NCBI GenBank assembly: GCA_918026815.1
Contig: CAKJVC010000123.1
Location: 186,001-250,000 of the forward strand
Reading direction: 5' to 3'
Length of the DNA: 64,000 nucleotides
Source of the DNA: Chalara sp. BL73
Lineage: Eukaryota; Ascomycota; Leotiomycetes; Helotiales
The stretch's first letter is position 1; each line of letters begins with the position of its first letter. A program made the translations under genes and the position numbers. Positions 23,611 through 36,100 of the stretch are shown in pieces. The notes beneath the pieces are model-generated. The model was given only the letters and a program-made list of their open reading frames with translations. It was not told where the DNA came from and did no database searches.

Positions 23611-25927
23611 ATGGATATGTCACCAGCTCTTTTCCGTGCGTACACTGCTTCCGCATCTGGTAATGAAAATCGAGACGAGGACGGCGGAAAAAACAGAACG
23701 AGCGGAGAAGAAGTCTTTAATGGAAGATTCTGCGACATTACCCAAAACTGGCTGTCAGATAACGAGCGTGGGGAGTGCCATTTGAGTGGCCAGATTGCTA
23801 CCCCAGAGGAATTCAGCAGCAAGCGATTCGGAATGAACTCAATCATTCTTCGTCGGAATGTGTACCCTGATGCCTCTCGTAGGAAGCCTGAGTTACAACT
23901 GGAAATCCAGTCCAATCTTCTTTGCGAGGTCTTCCGTAATATTGCACCCCACCTTAGCACTGTTGATGTACACACAAGGCCAATTATTATCAAAGCTCCT
24001 TTTCATGAACTGTACTATTTCCGAGAAGAAATTGTGGCTTCAAATCTAGCATCAAAACCCTGCCCGGCGCGGGACCTTCTCAGGCAGGAGCTTAAGGAAC
24101 TAACAAAATTCATTGACGAAACCTTTAGTCAGGGCATGTCTGCGGAAATTAATGCGCTAAAGGCTTCCCGGAAAGTCTCCATGGAGTACTTGTGGTCCAT
24201 CTTCAAGCCTGGCGATATGGCGCTTCTCCGGCAGGATGGGCAAGGCGGACAGATAGAGACGTGTTGTGGGGTCCTCCAGTACTACCATACAATGACTTCA
24301 AATGATGGAACTAAATTCTGGTGCCTAAAAATCCGACATATGTCCTTTGAAGGTGGAAAATTTGGTGTGGTGGAGAACAACCACCAATTCCAGCTGTTTT
24401 CTGGCCAAATGGAAATCTCAAATCTTCCAGCATTTCCACTGGCTTACTGCCCAACCTTCGAGAACATTAAGGAGGGTCTTTTAAACCAAGGAAAGAAGTA
24501 CATTCAGCTTTGTGTAGACAGTGGTGGAAAGTATTTCCCAGTCCACATGGCGTATTCCGGTCCAGTATGGGTTCAACAAGAGCGGTGGAAAATCGATGGC
24601 TGTGGCTTCTTTGATGCCCCTGAGAGAACTGTATGTCATTTTCTATGTTTAAACTCTGCAAAGATCTCTGAGTTCAGTAAACTCGCTGCGAGAAAGTCTA
24701 AGAAAATTGAACCCTAAGACTGGTCAGTGGCTGACTATGGCAGGTAGCTGGTCGTGTTATGGTCGACCCAATTGGTTACGTTGACGAACATGCAATATTC
24801 CGGAAGCACATTGTTGCTAAGTCGCTCTTTAGGTTCTCCAAATCTCAAGGAGGAAGTCCCGAAGGTGCAAAGCAGCCTATAGGTGATCTTGAAGAGATAG
24901 ACCCAAATAACCTTAGCGTCGAAGAACTAATGACCTTCCCGTCGAGAATCGCAGGGTATTCGCTTTTGACTAAAGATGCAGGGTATTTCCAGGTCAATGG
25001 ATTCAGACAGATTGTCTGGGACATGGCCAGCGCTGAAAATTATCGAAAATCATCTCAGAAGATGCAAACTATTGTCAAAATTGTTTCTGGTTTCTCCTTT
25101 CAAAATAGTCAGTTCGGCTATGAGAACAAGGGTGCGGGACTTACATTCCTCTTTTACGGGAATCCTGGAGTAGGCAAAACTCTGACGGCTGGTAAGTCGG
25201 ACATGTTTCAAGTTCTTTAAATCCCTAACACCATCAACCGTAGAATGTGTCGCAGAAGTCCTAAATCTTCCTCTCTATCGTGTGAGTGGAAGTGACATAG
25301 GAGAACAGACTTGGAGCGCTGAGCATCGCCTAATGCAGGCATTCAGCAGGTCTACCCGCTGGAAAGCCGTTTTACTTTTCGATGAAGCAGATGCGTTCAT
25401 GGCTAAGAGAAGTGAGGATAGCTTAGAGAGGAATGCTATAGTCTCAGGTGCGGTCCCGACCTGCAATTCATACGGCTCTCAGGCTCTTTGGCTTCTTTGC
25501 CTAGGCAGCCAACGAATTGGGAAGCTGACTTTCAGCCATTATAGCCCTCCTTAGACTTATAGAATACCAGTCCGGGATCGTGATTCTCACTACGAATCGC
25601 ATATCTGACTTCGACACAGCATTCCATTCCCGAATTCATGTAACAATCGAGTACGGGCCGCTAACACTTAAGGAGAAAATGGAGATATGGCGCGGTGCGA
25701 TAGGGGAGAGAGCACATGTCATTTCTGAGGCAGATTTTGAAATGCTAGGCCAACTTGATCTCGATGGAAGGACGATACGGAACGTAGTTCACGTGTTGAA
25801 GCTCTTTGCAGGAGCAGAAAATAAAAATCCGTTTTCATTGTCGGATGTCAAACAGGTCTTAGCGATTACCACTGGCAATGCACAAGGTGAGGCCAAGAAG
25901 CAGGTGGAAGCGTTCTGTCGCACATGA
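23611..25927 (+). CDS. AAA+ ATPase with N-terminal DUF7025-type region (4 exons)
   Basis: Exons 23611-24630, 24744-25191, 25244-25447 and 25545-25927 join in frame to 684 residues. Donors are GTATGT, GTAAGT and GTGCGG; acceptors end GCAG, GTAG and ATAG. The third intron has the weakest donor but restores NAIVSALLRLIEYQ, a standard stretch in this family. The N-terminal half (about 90-330) matches the DUF7025 region found before fungal AAA domains. Walker A is GNPGVGKT near residue 480, Walker B LLFDEADAF near 535, and sensor 1 LTTNR follows. The arginine in FHSRIHV is in the usual arginine-finger place. All catalytic elements are present, so it is probably an active ATP-driven remodeller. Its substrate is unknown. 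Confidence 0.83.
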
Positions 25928-26213
25928 CAGTTGCAATGTGGCGCCTCATAGTAGTGTGCTGAATGGGTAGTTCTTCCGTGTACTGGTAGACTTGAATTGC
26001 AACAACCTTTCAATTTCTTTCTTCGTGAATAGCCTAGCCTCGTTCTAATCTCCTGTAAGGGCGATTGGACACCACGGACGCTTTTAAACCACTTCTTGGT
26101 CAGAAAAATATCCGGGTCACTTATTTATCTTAAACATATACGATATCCGGTGAATCAAGAAAGAGGTATTTCAGCCCTATCACCTTTCCGCCTAAGCACC
26201 TACTGACCTACAT
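25928..26213. other. Convergent intergenic region
   Basis: Short space between the 3' ends of two convergent genes; probably both polyadenylation regions. No other signal recognised. Confidence 0.4.
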
Positions 26214-26792
26214 CTAGCTACAATAGCCATCCGGGCAATACATCTCGCCCAACCGAAACATCTTCTTCGGCCGCACCCACCACCCGCCGAAACACATGAA
26301 ATCCTCGTTCTTCCGCTCGAACTGCGCCCACTCCTGCGCCAGCGTCCACCACCTGCCGTGCCAATACTTCCTCAGGTACTTGCCGTGCATGAACGGCGCG
26401 TGGCCGTACTTGTAGTGGCAGTCCTTGGCCGCCTTGTCGGAGCAGAACCGCGCCATGCCGAGGGGGTCGTTGATGTTGATGCCGTCACGGATCACGTAGT
26501 GGTCGTCGCAGACGTTCTTCCACCACGTCTTGTCCGTCCAGGCGATGATTTTCCATGGCCCCTTGTCGTCGTGCCGGTCGCCGTATGAGTTGTCGTTGGG
26601 GTACAATTCGCCTATGTAGAGGTCTTTCCATGTCGGCTGGGGGCCTTTTGGGCTGAGGGCCATGCTGGCGAGCGAGGTGCTGTAGATTGCCGAAGTTTCG
26701 TTGTCGAAAGAGGTGGCATTTGTTATAGGTGCCGCGCTGATAAGCGGAGATGCAAATGCCATAAAGGCGAGTACCAGAGATGTGAATTGCAT
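26214..26792 (-). CDS. Small secreted cysteine-containing protein (effector candidate), 192 aa
   Basis: The single exon starts with a classic signal peptide (MQFTSLVLAFMAFASPLISA) and cleavage is plausible before APITN. The mature part has six cysteines, which could form three disulfides, and many Trp and Tyr residues (TWWKN, GRWWTLAQEW, GGWWVRP). No known domain is recognised. The coding sequence is clearly more GC-rich at third positions than its surroundings, and it lies about 2 kb from the large transposon block. Small secreted proteins beside repeats are often effectors in plant-associated fungi; that role is inference. Confidence 0.75.
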   Translation of the reverse strand: MQFTSLVLAFMAFASPLISAAPITNATSFDNETSAIYSTSLASMALSPKGPQPTWKDLYIGELYPNDNSYGDRHDDKGPWKIIAWTDKTWWKNVCDDHYVIRDGININDPLGMARFCSDKAAKDCHYKYGHAPFMHGKYLRKYWHGRWWTLAQEWAQFERKNEDFMCFGGWWVRPKKMFRLGEMYCPDGYCS

Positions 26793-28787
26793 TTCGATGC
26801 TAGAAGTGATAAAATAATGTGAGTCGTAGCTGAATCTCTCTCGATGGATAATCTGGCCTTGTAAGTTGTGCAGAGGAGGAAAGGCATGATTTATATGAAC
26901 GTGGCAAGATTTGTTGAGGAGACCATTTTAGTAGTTAGATACGCCGGCATTTAGGATGATGCTAGGTGGGTTAAAAAACACCGAAAACTTTTGTTGGTCC
27001 CAAGCGAGTGTACAGTTCTTCTAGTTCTATTGCTAACTAAAGCCGGCTTAAAGATAAATCCAGATCGTTCAAATAAGCCCCTCACCGTAGAAACTCGCCC
27101 AATCAGTAATCCCCACCACGAGTCTGAATAGTTGGACGAAATTACAAAAGTATAAAATACTTAATATACTAGTTATAGCAAATCTGGGATTCGGTACTCG
27201 TAGCTGTTAAATCAGTTCAGGCTGGAACAATGAAAGTTTTTTAAGCTTAGTGTTGCTTACTATATATTTGGGAGTTCCGCCGTTAAGTTCCTTTGTCTGA
27301 CCTAAGCAACTAAAGTGTTTTTTAATCGTATTCAACCAGGAAAGTAAAGTATGATATTCGAGGGTGATTTGAATATTATTCCTAGAACTTCCTCGGTATC
27401 ATGAATCAATTTTCCCATTCTTGTGTTCAGTATAGGGTTAGTAAGCTTGCTGCTCTTGCTCAGGCGCTAATCACCTTCGGCTCACCCTCGGCTCAGTCGA
27501 CTCGCCTGAGGAACCTGAGCACCCTGAGCAGCACACCTGAGCAAGATTTACCATATCATCACGTGTTTCGGTTTCCTCGCTTTTAGCCAATCATACTTGA
27601 TCTAGCCTCTGTTCTCTCGCATTAGTTTTGTCAAGTTTTGACGACAATGCTCAAGGAGCCCAAACCAGTTCCCAAGGAATCCAAAGTGGACACTTTCCAA
27701 AAATACACCCAGTGCTTTGCCTATAGTGTAAGTTGGACCAATATGGATCCCCTTAAGGATAGTACTTCTTGTCAAACGGATAGATTGTAGGTGATATTAT
27801 CACAGAATAGGTTGTAGAATAGGGCATATGATATTGATTGTAGAGCTAATAGAATCAACTATCTAGAGTGAAGAAAATAGGACCTGATGCCAAGAACGAC
27901 TAGGCCAAATCTGGCCAATAGGCTTGGCCGTTTCACACTTCTCTTCCCTCTATAATGTGAGAGTCAGCTCTCTCAGGGTAGCATGTTCAGGTACAGGCAC
28001 GAAGTAGTTACAAATGGACTTCGGAGTGTTACTTGGGTTGTTTCAGACTGGACTTGATGGAGTCGCGCAGCGAATATGAGTAGCTAGAGGAAGACCTTCT
28101 GTCTTCTTTTCCTTCTTGTGCTTTTTGTATTCTTCGTACTAGACCTATAAGTCCAGTCGCCGAATAGTATCCGAACGTACTTTGTGCTCGCATCACTGGT
28201 GACCATTTGTGTCGTTACATATAAGTCCGTTCCTGCTCTCAGTAGAAACTCGTGAACGCTTTGCCATATTTGTGGTGCAGGGACCCTGTAAGCCCACCTG
28301 TCCGCTGCCTCTTTCCACGATTGTGTTGAACCCCGCTGCGGTAACGCAATTCTGGAACGTATCCCGAAAAAAAAAAAAACGCCGCTTATAGCTCACGAAT
28401 AATCAGCCCGAGGAGGCCTAGGGTTTGAAAGCCTAGTACACACCCTATTTTCTACTGGTTTTGCTTTATCACTGCTTAGTCTTCGTTAGCGCGTTTGCGT
28501 TTTGGGCTTGGTGGCTCTCTATGTATCCCGATAACTTGTAGAATGCTTCGGTCCCGTTCATGGCAGCGGTAGCGATTGTTTCAATGTTTTGGAGCTCGGT
28601 GGCTACACTGAAAGCTCTGCGATAATGGTCTCGTTAAACGCTAATTTAGACAACTGTCGGTCGACTGCATCTCACGGGTCGCCGGGCAGACTAGTGATTT
28701 CACTTAGTATGCTCGTTGGCGTCAGGTGTAAGATGTGTGTCGATTATTGTGTTCTAAGCTACGTGTCGCGAAGAGGTTGTAGGTCAC
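26793..28787. other. Gene-poor interval before the transposon block
   Basis: Contains the probable promoter of the secreted-protein gene, a CTCAGG/CTGAGC-rich patch at 27455-27545, an A-run at 28365-28379 and no supportable gene. Confidence 0.4.
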
Positions 28788-28796
28788 GAATGTCAG
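28788..28796 (+). repeat. Left target-site duplication of the outer element
   Basis: GAATGTCAG stands immediately before the left terminal repeat and again immediately after the right terminal repeat (54442-54450), 9 of 9 identical. Confidence 0.9.
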
Positions 28797-28862
28797 GGGT
28801 AGCAATACACTGACACCATGGTGTCAGTTTAGAGCTGACGTAAGCACGACACCACACCACCT
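28797..28862 (+). repeat. Outermost partial copy of the outer terminal repeat
   Basis: The first roughly 66 bp of the outer terminal repeat, including the 20-bp palindrome ACTGACACCATGGTGTCAGT. It repeats in direct orientation at 29456, where the full terminal repeat continues. Confidence 0.85.
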
Positions 28863-29455
28863 ACACAAGGCACCCAGCCTGCAAACTCAGGGCAACCAGC
28901 CTGTACGCTCAGGGCATCCAGCTTGTAAACTCAGGGCATCCAGCCTGTAAACTCAGGGCAACCAGCCTGTAAACACAACGCGACCAGCCTGTAAAAACGC
29001 GATTATAAACTTGAAATAATTCTGTTTGTGTATAACGCTATTTATCACTTTAAAAAAGGAATTTTTTTTAATGTTAAACTTTTTAATATGCTTTATTTAA
29101 CTTTTTAGCTATAATAAAAATTGTACAAATTGTTTTACAAATTGTAGTTTTTTTTTTACAAGTTCGTGACTGATTTTGCGAAGTTTTCAAGCGAAAATTA
29201 ATCGCTATAGTCGCATTTAAAAAACACTTTTTTCAGTATATTAACCCGAAAAACATAATAATACTGTTTTGCTTAAGCTTGAATTAGTTTGCAAAACTAG
29301 TTTTAAAAGCAATATGCAGTTTTAGCAATAGTAACATTTAAAAAAAAAAGCCACATTTCAAGTTTGTAATCGCGTTTTTACAGGCTGGTCGCGTTGTGTT
29401 TTACATGCTGGTTGCCCTGAGTTTACAGGCTGGGTGCCTTGTGTAGGTGGTGTGG
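28850..29455. mobile_element. Foldback/MITE-like insert with its own inverted repeats
   Basis: The ends are a perfect 30-bp inverted pair starting CCACACCACCTACACAAGGC. Similarity continues inward for over 100 bp apart from extra units on the left. The left arm (about 28877-28995) is a tandem array of about 22-23 bp units based on CAGCCTGTAAACTCAGGG; the right arm (about 29370-29446) has fewer units in opposite orientation. The centre is AT-rich with no coding capacity. It is flanked by direct copies of the outer terminal repeat and not by a short target duplication, so how it came to be here is unclear. Confidence 0.7.
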
Positions 29456-29581
29456 GGGTAGCAATACACTGACACTATGGTGTCAGTTTAGAGCTGACGT
29501 AAGCACGACACCACACCACCAAAATGATCTCGCGTCGCGTTCTACACTTATTTGCACTGTAATTTTACCTGCAATTAATGC
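29456..29581 (+). repeat. Full left terminal inverted repeat of the outer element
   Basis: 126 bp matching the reverse complement of 54317-54441 almost throughout, with a one-base difference in length at the palindrome centre. Confidence 0.88.
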
Positions 29582-29641
29582 ACGCTAAACTTAATTGTAT
29601 CGTAATAATGAATTTATAGAATGTATCGCTTAAAATCTCGT

Positions 29642-29645
29642 GTAT
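29642..29645 (+). repeat. Target duplication GTAT of retrotransposon B (left)
   Basis: GTAT directly precedes the LTR at 29646 and directly follows the other LTR at 50814-50817. Confidence 0.85.
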
Positions 29646-29955
29646 TGTGGCGGGGAACATGCTGAGAGCAAGAACAGCAACAGGATCTAGCACAAAACTC
29701 ATAGGCGTGATAGCGGTGGCTGTAGCATACTGGAGAGAGCACCGGCGAGCCTAAGCTCTATATAATAGATAAACGTCAATAGCTTATAAGGGTGTAAAAT
29801 ATAGAAGGGTGGAAAAGTGTGTTGTATTGATGATGATGCGCCTCTCTACCGGAAGCGCAGGTTATATACAACTCATGCTCCTCAGGTCACATGACTGACC
29901 ACTCATGAGTATCACGTGACAGAGTGTGAAAGGAAAGAAAATCGTCCCTACCACA
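29646..29955 (-). repeat. 3' LTR of copy B
   Basis: 310 bp, TG...CA-bounded on the minus strand. It differs from the other B LTR at about nine positions, mostly transitions, with the mutated state more often in the 50504-50813 copy. Confidence 0.92.
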
Positions 29956-32900
29956 TCCGTCCCTTCTCTTATACGTGCTCGCCCCGAGCACTAGTCAGTA
30001 GAGGTTTGCGTTCAGTTAGATCGAGTTTCCTTCCTTTGATATTGCCTTATAAATTGTCGTCGCATCACGTGATTCACTTTCTACTTTCGAGGGTGAATAT
30101 CAATTTGCTTGGCCAGCGATAAAATATCGACCTTTCTATATCACCCCTTTTTATCCTTTTTCAACCTACAACTCTACAACAACAACAACAACTCGATTTC
30201 CAATAATTATAATCTTTTTCGAGCAATATTATGAGAATTTAATCTATTATTTGTATAATATTCAGCTGCCTGATCTTTTGCGAGAATCAATTGCTAACTG
30301 TTCATTTTTTAATAGACTTCCTTTTACAACTACTTTTTATTCGAGCTTTTTATACAACCCTTTATCTGATCTTTTTATACTCGACTGTATCGAGCATACA
30401 ATTGAATTAAATAAGCTATTAGTATAAGAAAATCGAAAAGTATTTTTTCATTGCAACGCTTTCAATACGTTGTCGTTGCGCAGATCGATTTTCTGATCGG
30501 TTTTTGCTTTTACTATTGACTTACAACTCTATTACAATTCTTTTTTTTTTTCACACTCAATTTTTTACTTTACACTCAATTCTTTACTTTATGCTTGCTG
30601 TCGATACAAATCAGAGCTAAGTCGTTCTTTTTTTTGACTTGTTTCTATTACTGACTAGTATTAGAAACAGGAATTATCGAGCAAAGTGAACTTCGCGACT
30701 ACACAATTGGAAATAAAGTGAAGCGCTAGCAAAGCTGCGCTAGCGAAGCTGCAACGCAGAAACTATAAGTATGCCGGATTTTTTTTCTCAATTTTTATTG
30801 CTAACTGCTGTTTGTAGCTTTTTAACTACTTTCAACAACTATACAATTAGGAATAAAGTCAAAACTCGAATAAAACAACAAACACAATTATTCTTCTTTT
30901 CTTTTCGAACAATTTTCCGGATTTTATAATAAAGTATCAAAGTGTAATATTAAAGTAAACGGCCTTTGTATTTATCGACGTTACACTTCTAACGTCGCTG
31001 TAATACTTCTAAGTTGTAGTAAATAAAGCAAAACTGAAATACCAGCAAGGCTATAAATAAGTCGGATCGTTTTTTATAATCTTTATTGCTAACTGTTACT
31101 TATAGCTTCTTTTCAACTTCAACAACTATACAATTGAAAACAAAGTCAAAGCTCGAGCAGAACAACAAATGCAGTCACTTTTTTTTCACTTTCGAACTAT
31201 ACTCCGAATTAAAATGTTATTCAGAAATAAAGCAAAGCAACAAAGTAACAAGTTTTTACCGTTCAACAATATTATAGTTCTGACGTCGCTGTAGCACTGC
31301 AAGTCATAGCGTTAAAAGCGTAAGCTTAAAAAAACTTGACGGATCTGATTCTAGCGCAACTACCTGCAATTAAACTGTACCGGTTGGCTTTAAAAACGTG
31401 TACGCTTTCGCCTGTACTGACTTTCTTTCTTTCGAATACAGTCACTATACAGTTTTCGGGTTTTTTCGCTGTTCTTTCAGGTCGAGAAACACTGCCAGCA
31501 TAAGTTTCAATCTTCGAGAAGCAGTGTTTGCTATTTTCATTACACTTTTTCGTTGAGCTATTTGTTTTTTTGTTGCAGCGATCTTTTACTTGTATTTTCA
31601 CTGATTGACTATAGAAGAACTTCACTCGAAACGGCCCGACGCGTTATTATTGATAGCAGCGTTGAAGTTGTTCGGCTCAAACGTCGCGCAATTGTTCTTT
31701 AGTTAATAAAATTTCTTACTCGTAGCTTACTTTGTCTGTTGAGCTTCGGTTGTTCTTAGCGGCGAAAGCGGAAATCCACCTACTAGAAAGCTTGCTTTCA
31801 TAAGCGAGCTTTAAAATGTTTAATATATTGCGTTCTTTATCGCTACAGAGTTGAATTTCAGGCTTTTGCATTTTGTGCATCGTTTGCTTGTTAGTACTCG
31901 GGATTGCTTGTCCGTGGATCTTTGATTCTATTTCCGGAAAGCAACAAGCTAAGTCCGGTTCAAGCTTATTGTAGCTAAGTATTCTTGAACGCTATCGAAT
32001 CCTTTTGTCGTTTTCTTTTGGCTAATAGCGTTACAGAATAAAAACCTTTAAGATCGAGATAAGCTTTTTTGAACTAGAACTAGACCTACTGGAACTGCTG
32101 GATCTGAAGCCGGATCGTGAGCTATAAAAGCATTTTCGGGTTATTAGAGCATATTAGGCTTGCTAGGAGCTTGTAAAGTTGTTCTAAGGCTTGAAGTCTT
32201 TTTTAAGCTATCAATCTCTACGGGCTTGAAGTTAAATTGAGTGCTAGGAGTAGCTGCTTTAGCGTTCTTTTTTCAGGCTTTAAGAAGTTTGCTGAAAAGC
32301 TGCACTTCGTCTAAGTTTCTTTTAATAATTTTTTGTTTTTCTTCTCGAAGTAGCTAAAGATCCTTTTATTTCTCTGGCCGCTCTGATCTTTTTCACTGTG
32401 CTTTTAAAGGCTTTTTATAAAGCTTTTTGTGGTTTTAGGGCATATGCGGCTTTAGAAGCTGTTTGACTTGATTGGCCTATCTAGAGATAGCTTGCTGTTT
32501 TTTTTACTATTTTTGTAGGCTTTTAAAAGTTGCGTTCTGCTTGCCGGTGCAATAGTTACTGAAGCTTTTTTTTTCTGCACTTATAAGTGTCTAGGCCACA
32601 ACTACGACTTCTACCTATATAACGGGGTGCTAAATTGTGCGCGTTTTGGCCCACGAAAAGCAAAGATAAAAGCACTGTCGGAAGGATCGTCGCTGAGCTA
32701 GTAAGTAGAACGTGTAGTAGCTAGTAACAGCTGCTGTCGGCGACTCGGTTTAAGACTCGTTGTAGTGCCGGCCAAAACTTTCTTCTTACTATAAGAAAGT
32801 TTCTAAGCTGGTAGCGCTTTGAACTTTTAGTAGTCCGAAAGTTTTTCAGAATTATTTACTCAGGCATATAAGCTTTTTTGTGCGTTCGTTAAATAGAGTA

Positions 32901-33199
32901 ATTAAACAACGAATTGTCGGCTGCTTTTTTCTTTTTCCTTAATATCTCCAGGCTTTTTAAAGTCAGGCTCGAAGCTTGAATCACTTGTTACTCCATCGTC
33001 CGGCGCATAGAAATAACCCTCTCGTTGGAAAAATAGCTTAAGCCTACTTCTTAAAAAAGTTTCTTTTAAGGCCACTCTGTCAGGCCCAAGCTTTTTAAGC
33101 TTGTAGTACCTTTTGTCGTTGTTAGCGCTAAATATTTGATATAGCTTTAGCTACCTGAAGTCAAGCTTTCTATTAAAAAACATGTCGATTTTTCTGACA
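29956..33199 (-). other. Copy B 3' region between integrase and LTR
   Basis: It corresponds to 44586-47456 in copy A. It contains a decayed frame at 31326-31625 that aligns with the frame at 45811-46140 of A, and many short stops. No known retrotransposon domain is visible. Confidence 0.7.
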
Positions 33200-36100
33200 G
33201 AGTTATAACGAAGTATAATGTCGTTTTTCTGCAGCGGTCTAGCTTTGATTTTATGCCTGGCATTAAAAACTTCTTTCTTTTTTTGCCGTCGACGAGTTTT
33301 TCTGTACTTGGCTTTTTCGACATTTTCTTTTCTTATTTGGAATTGTTTCGCCTTTAGCTTAATAAGCTTAAAACGGTCCGTAATCTTTTTTGTAAAAAGA
33401 GTTTTCCAAATAAGGAACTTCGATTTTATTGGCAGAATAAGCTTTCGTCCGTATACTATATAAAACGGTGTGTACTCTGTAAGTCCGTGAACTGTAGTGC
33501 GTTCCGCAAATAAAACAGCTGCTAAATTGTCAATTTAGCTTTCTCTTAGTTTAAACAAAGCGTTTTTTAAAGTTTTGTGACTACGTTCGATTATTTTATT
33601 TGCTGCAGTATAGTATACGGAGACTTGAATCCTGTTTACTTTTTATTTCGAAAGTAATTTTAGCACTTTTCTTTTAAATTCTTTTCCGCTATTTACAACT
33701 ATTTTTCCGAAAATACTATAGCGGCAAATAACGTTTTCTTAAATAAATCGTGCAACTGTAAAAGTATTTTTACTCGCAATAGTCTTTGCTTCGGGCCAGC
33801 TACTTATGTCGTTTTTAGCTACAACTAAGTATTTCTTTCTTTTCTAAGCCGGTATGTAAGTAATATTAATCGCCCATTTTTCTATTAGCTCGTTCGACGC
33901 CGTAAAGTACATAGCTTCTTTTTTTTTTCCGGCTGCCCTAAATTGACATTTTTCGCACGTTTTAACGTAGTTTTTTACATTTTTATAGCAGCCGTGCCAG
34001 AAGTATCGTTAAAAAATTCTATAATAAATGCTTTTTTTTTTTTTATAGCCGTTTTGGTAGTGTACATCCCGAAAAATTCTGTTTCGGATTCGCTTACTAT
34101 CGACTATAAGCTTAATAAGCATTCCTTTCGTTAGTAAGCGCTACAATTTCCGTCTGTGAACGCTATATTTCAGTACTTCTTTTTTAAACTTGCGGAATTC
34201 TGGAACACTTATATCTTTAAACTTTCTGAGCGTTGTTAAATAGCGCGCTATTCTGATAGATTCTTTACTGTACTCAAAACTGGAAATAAGTGTTTCGTAT
34301 TCAGGTTTTTCCGAGCTTAACTCGATTCCGATTTTTTCGCTACGTAAAAAAGCTACTTTATTTTTTATTTTTTAAAGTATTAGCTTTTTACTTCGCAACT
34401 CAGGATCTGTTTTATGCTCGGAGTCAGTGTTTTGTTCTAAGTCGACAATTTGTTCGGAGCTTATGTCTTGTTCGGTTTTTACAGGGCATATTTCGTACGC
34501 TCCTAGTTCCGCCAGTATCCAATCGTTAATATCTTCGCTCTTTGAGTCGGTATTTTCAGAGTAAAGAAGTCTTTTTGACAGCGCATTAGCGGCTGTATGC
34601 TGTTTTCCGGGCATATGCTGTACTTTAAAATTAAATAGTCGTATTCAAGCAAGCTACCGAGTAATCAAAGCTTCTGAGTGATCCGTAGCGGCTTTATTCA
34701 GCTGTGCTACAAGCACATTCGCATCTGTTTTTAATACAAAGTAGATTGCAATAATTTAAACTTGCAATTTCTTCAAAATCTTGAAAACGCTTCTGTACTC
34801 CCGTTTTGTAGCGTCGTAGTTGCGCTCGGCTTTCGACCAAGTTCCGCTTTTATATTTAGCAGGCTTAACTCTGCCTGATACGAGATTTTTTTGGCCTAAG
34901 TAACTACTATAGCTATTTAAGCTGGCATTTATTTCTACAACAATTTTTCCGGCATCCGGCCTATAATCGATCCGGATAAGCACCGGCGTTGTAACTATAG
35001 CGTTTTGTAGCGTTTTTATAGCTACTTCCTGGATTTCAGGATTTTAATGTTATGTAACACTTTTTTTCATTAAGTCGTAAATAAATGCTGCAATAGTGCC
35101 GAAATCCTTTACTCAAATCCGGAAATACACGCACAAGTCTATAAAAGCTTTAGCTTCCGTAACGTTTTCAAGTGTTTTCTAGTTTATAATTTTAACGACT
35201 TTGTCCGCAGAAGGCTTTTTTCCTTTTGAGTTGTATACAAAGCTTACAATATTCAGCCCGTTTTTGCAGAATTGAGACTTAGGGCCTATAAAGCTTTTTG
35301 CACGCTTAATTCGTTTCAGCGTTTTGTCGAAGTTTTGAATATGCTCAAAAATATACCGTCGTATTCCGGGCAACACTTTTTTTCCGTTATAATCCGTATA
35401 GGGTCTTTTAACGTTTATGTCGTCTAGAAAAAGTACAGTTATTTCAGGACAGATTGCGGCTAAAACAAGCATTATGATTCTTACGCATTCTGCAACTGAA
35501 TTCGTAGCGCTTTGAAGTAATGTTGTGTATTTTAGCAATTCGAGTAGTGTAAAAAATGCTGTTATATTTTTGCAAATAGAATGTAACGTTATTTGATTAT
35601 ATCCGGAATATAAGTCAACTAAGCTTGCAATATAACACTCTGCAAACTTATTAGCAAATTCGTCGACAGAAAGAAGTAAATTCGCGTTTTTCAATGTAAC
35701 AGCATTTATAAACGTTGCCGAGTTAATCAGCCTGTAATCACCGGGCTTTTTTTTAGCAACCAAAAACTATAAGTTTCGATATAGCCTATTACAGTACTTC
35801 AGCACGTCGCGATCCAGTCTTTCTTTAAACATTTTTACTACTAAAAGTTTTAATGCTTTTAGAATAAGAAAACTCGCTGCTTGCTATACTGTGTGTTCTA
35901 TTGTTTTAATCACAATAAGTAGTGATATATTCTTATGAAATCGTCCGTATTTAGACTAGTCGAACGCAAAAACTTTTTCTTTGTTAATTAGGACTTTTTC
36001 CAAAAACTTTTTTTCCGCAAGCTGCAGCATATTCCCGATATTTAGATCTTTTAGTTTTTCAGGTGTAAGTCTTGACTTTCTAAGAATGTCCGAAAACCTG

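Noticed and set aside
28877..28995. Regular short repeats resembling a CRISPR array
   Set aside because: The 22-23 bp units are contiguous, have no spacers and lie in the arm of an inverted-repeat element in eukaryotic DNA.
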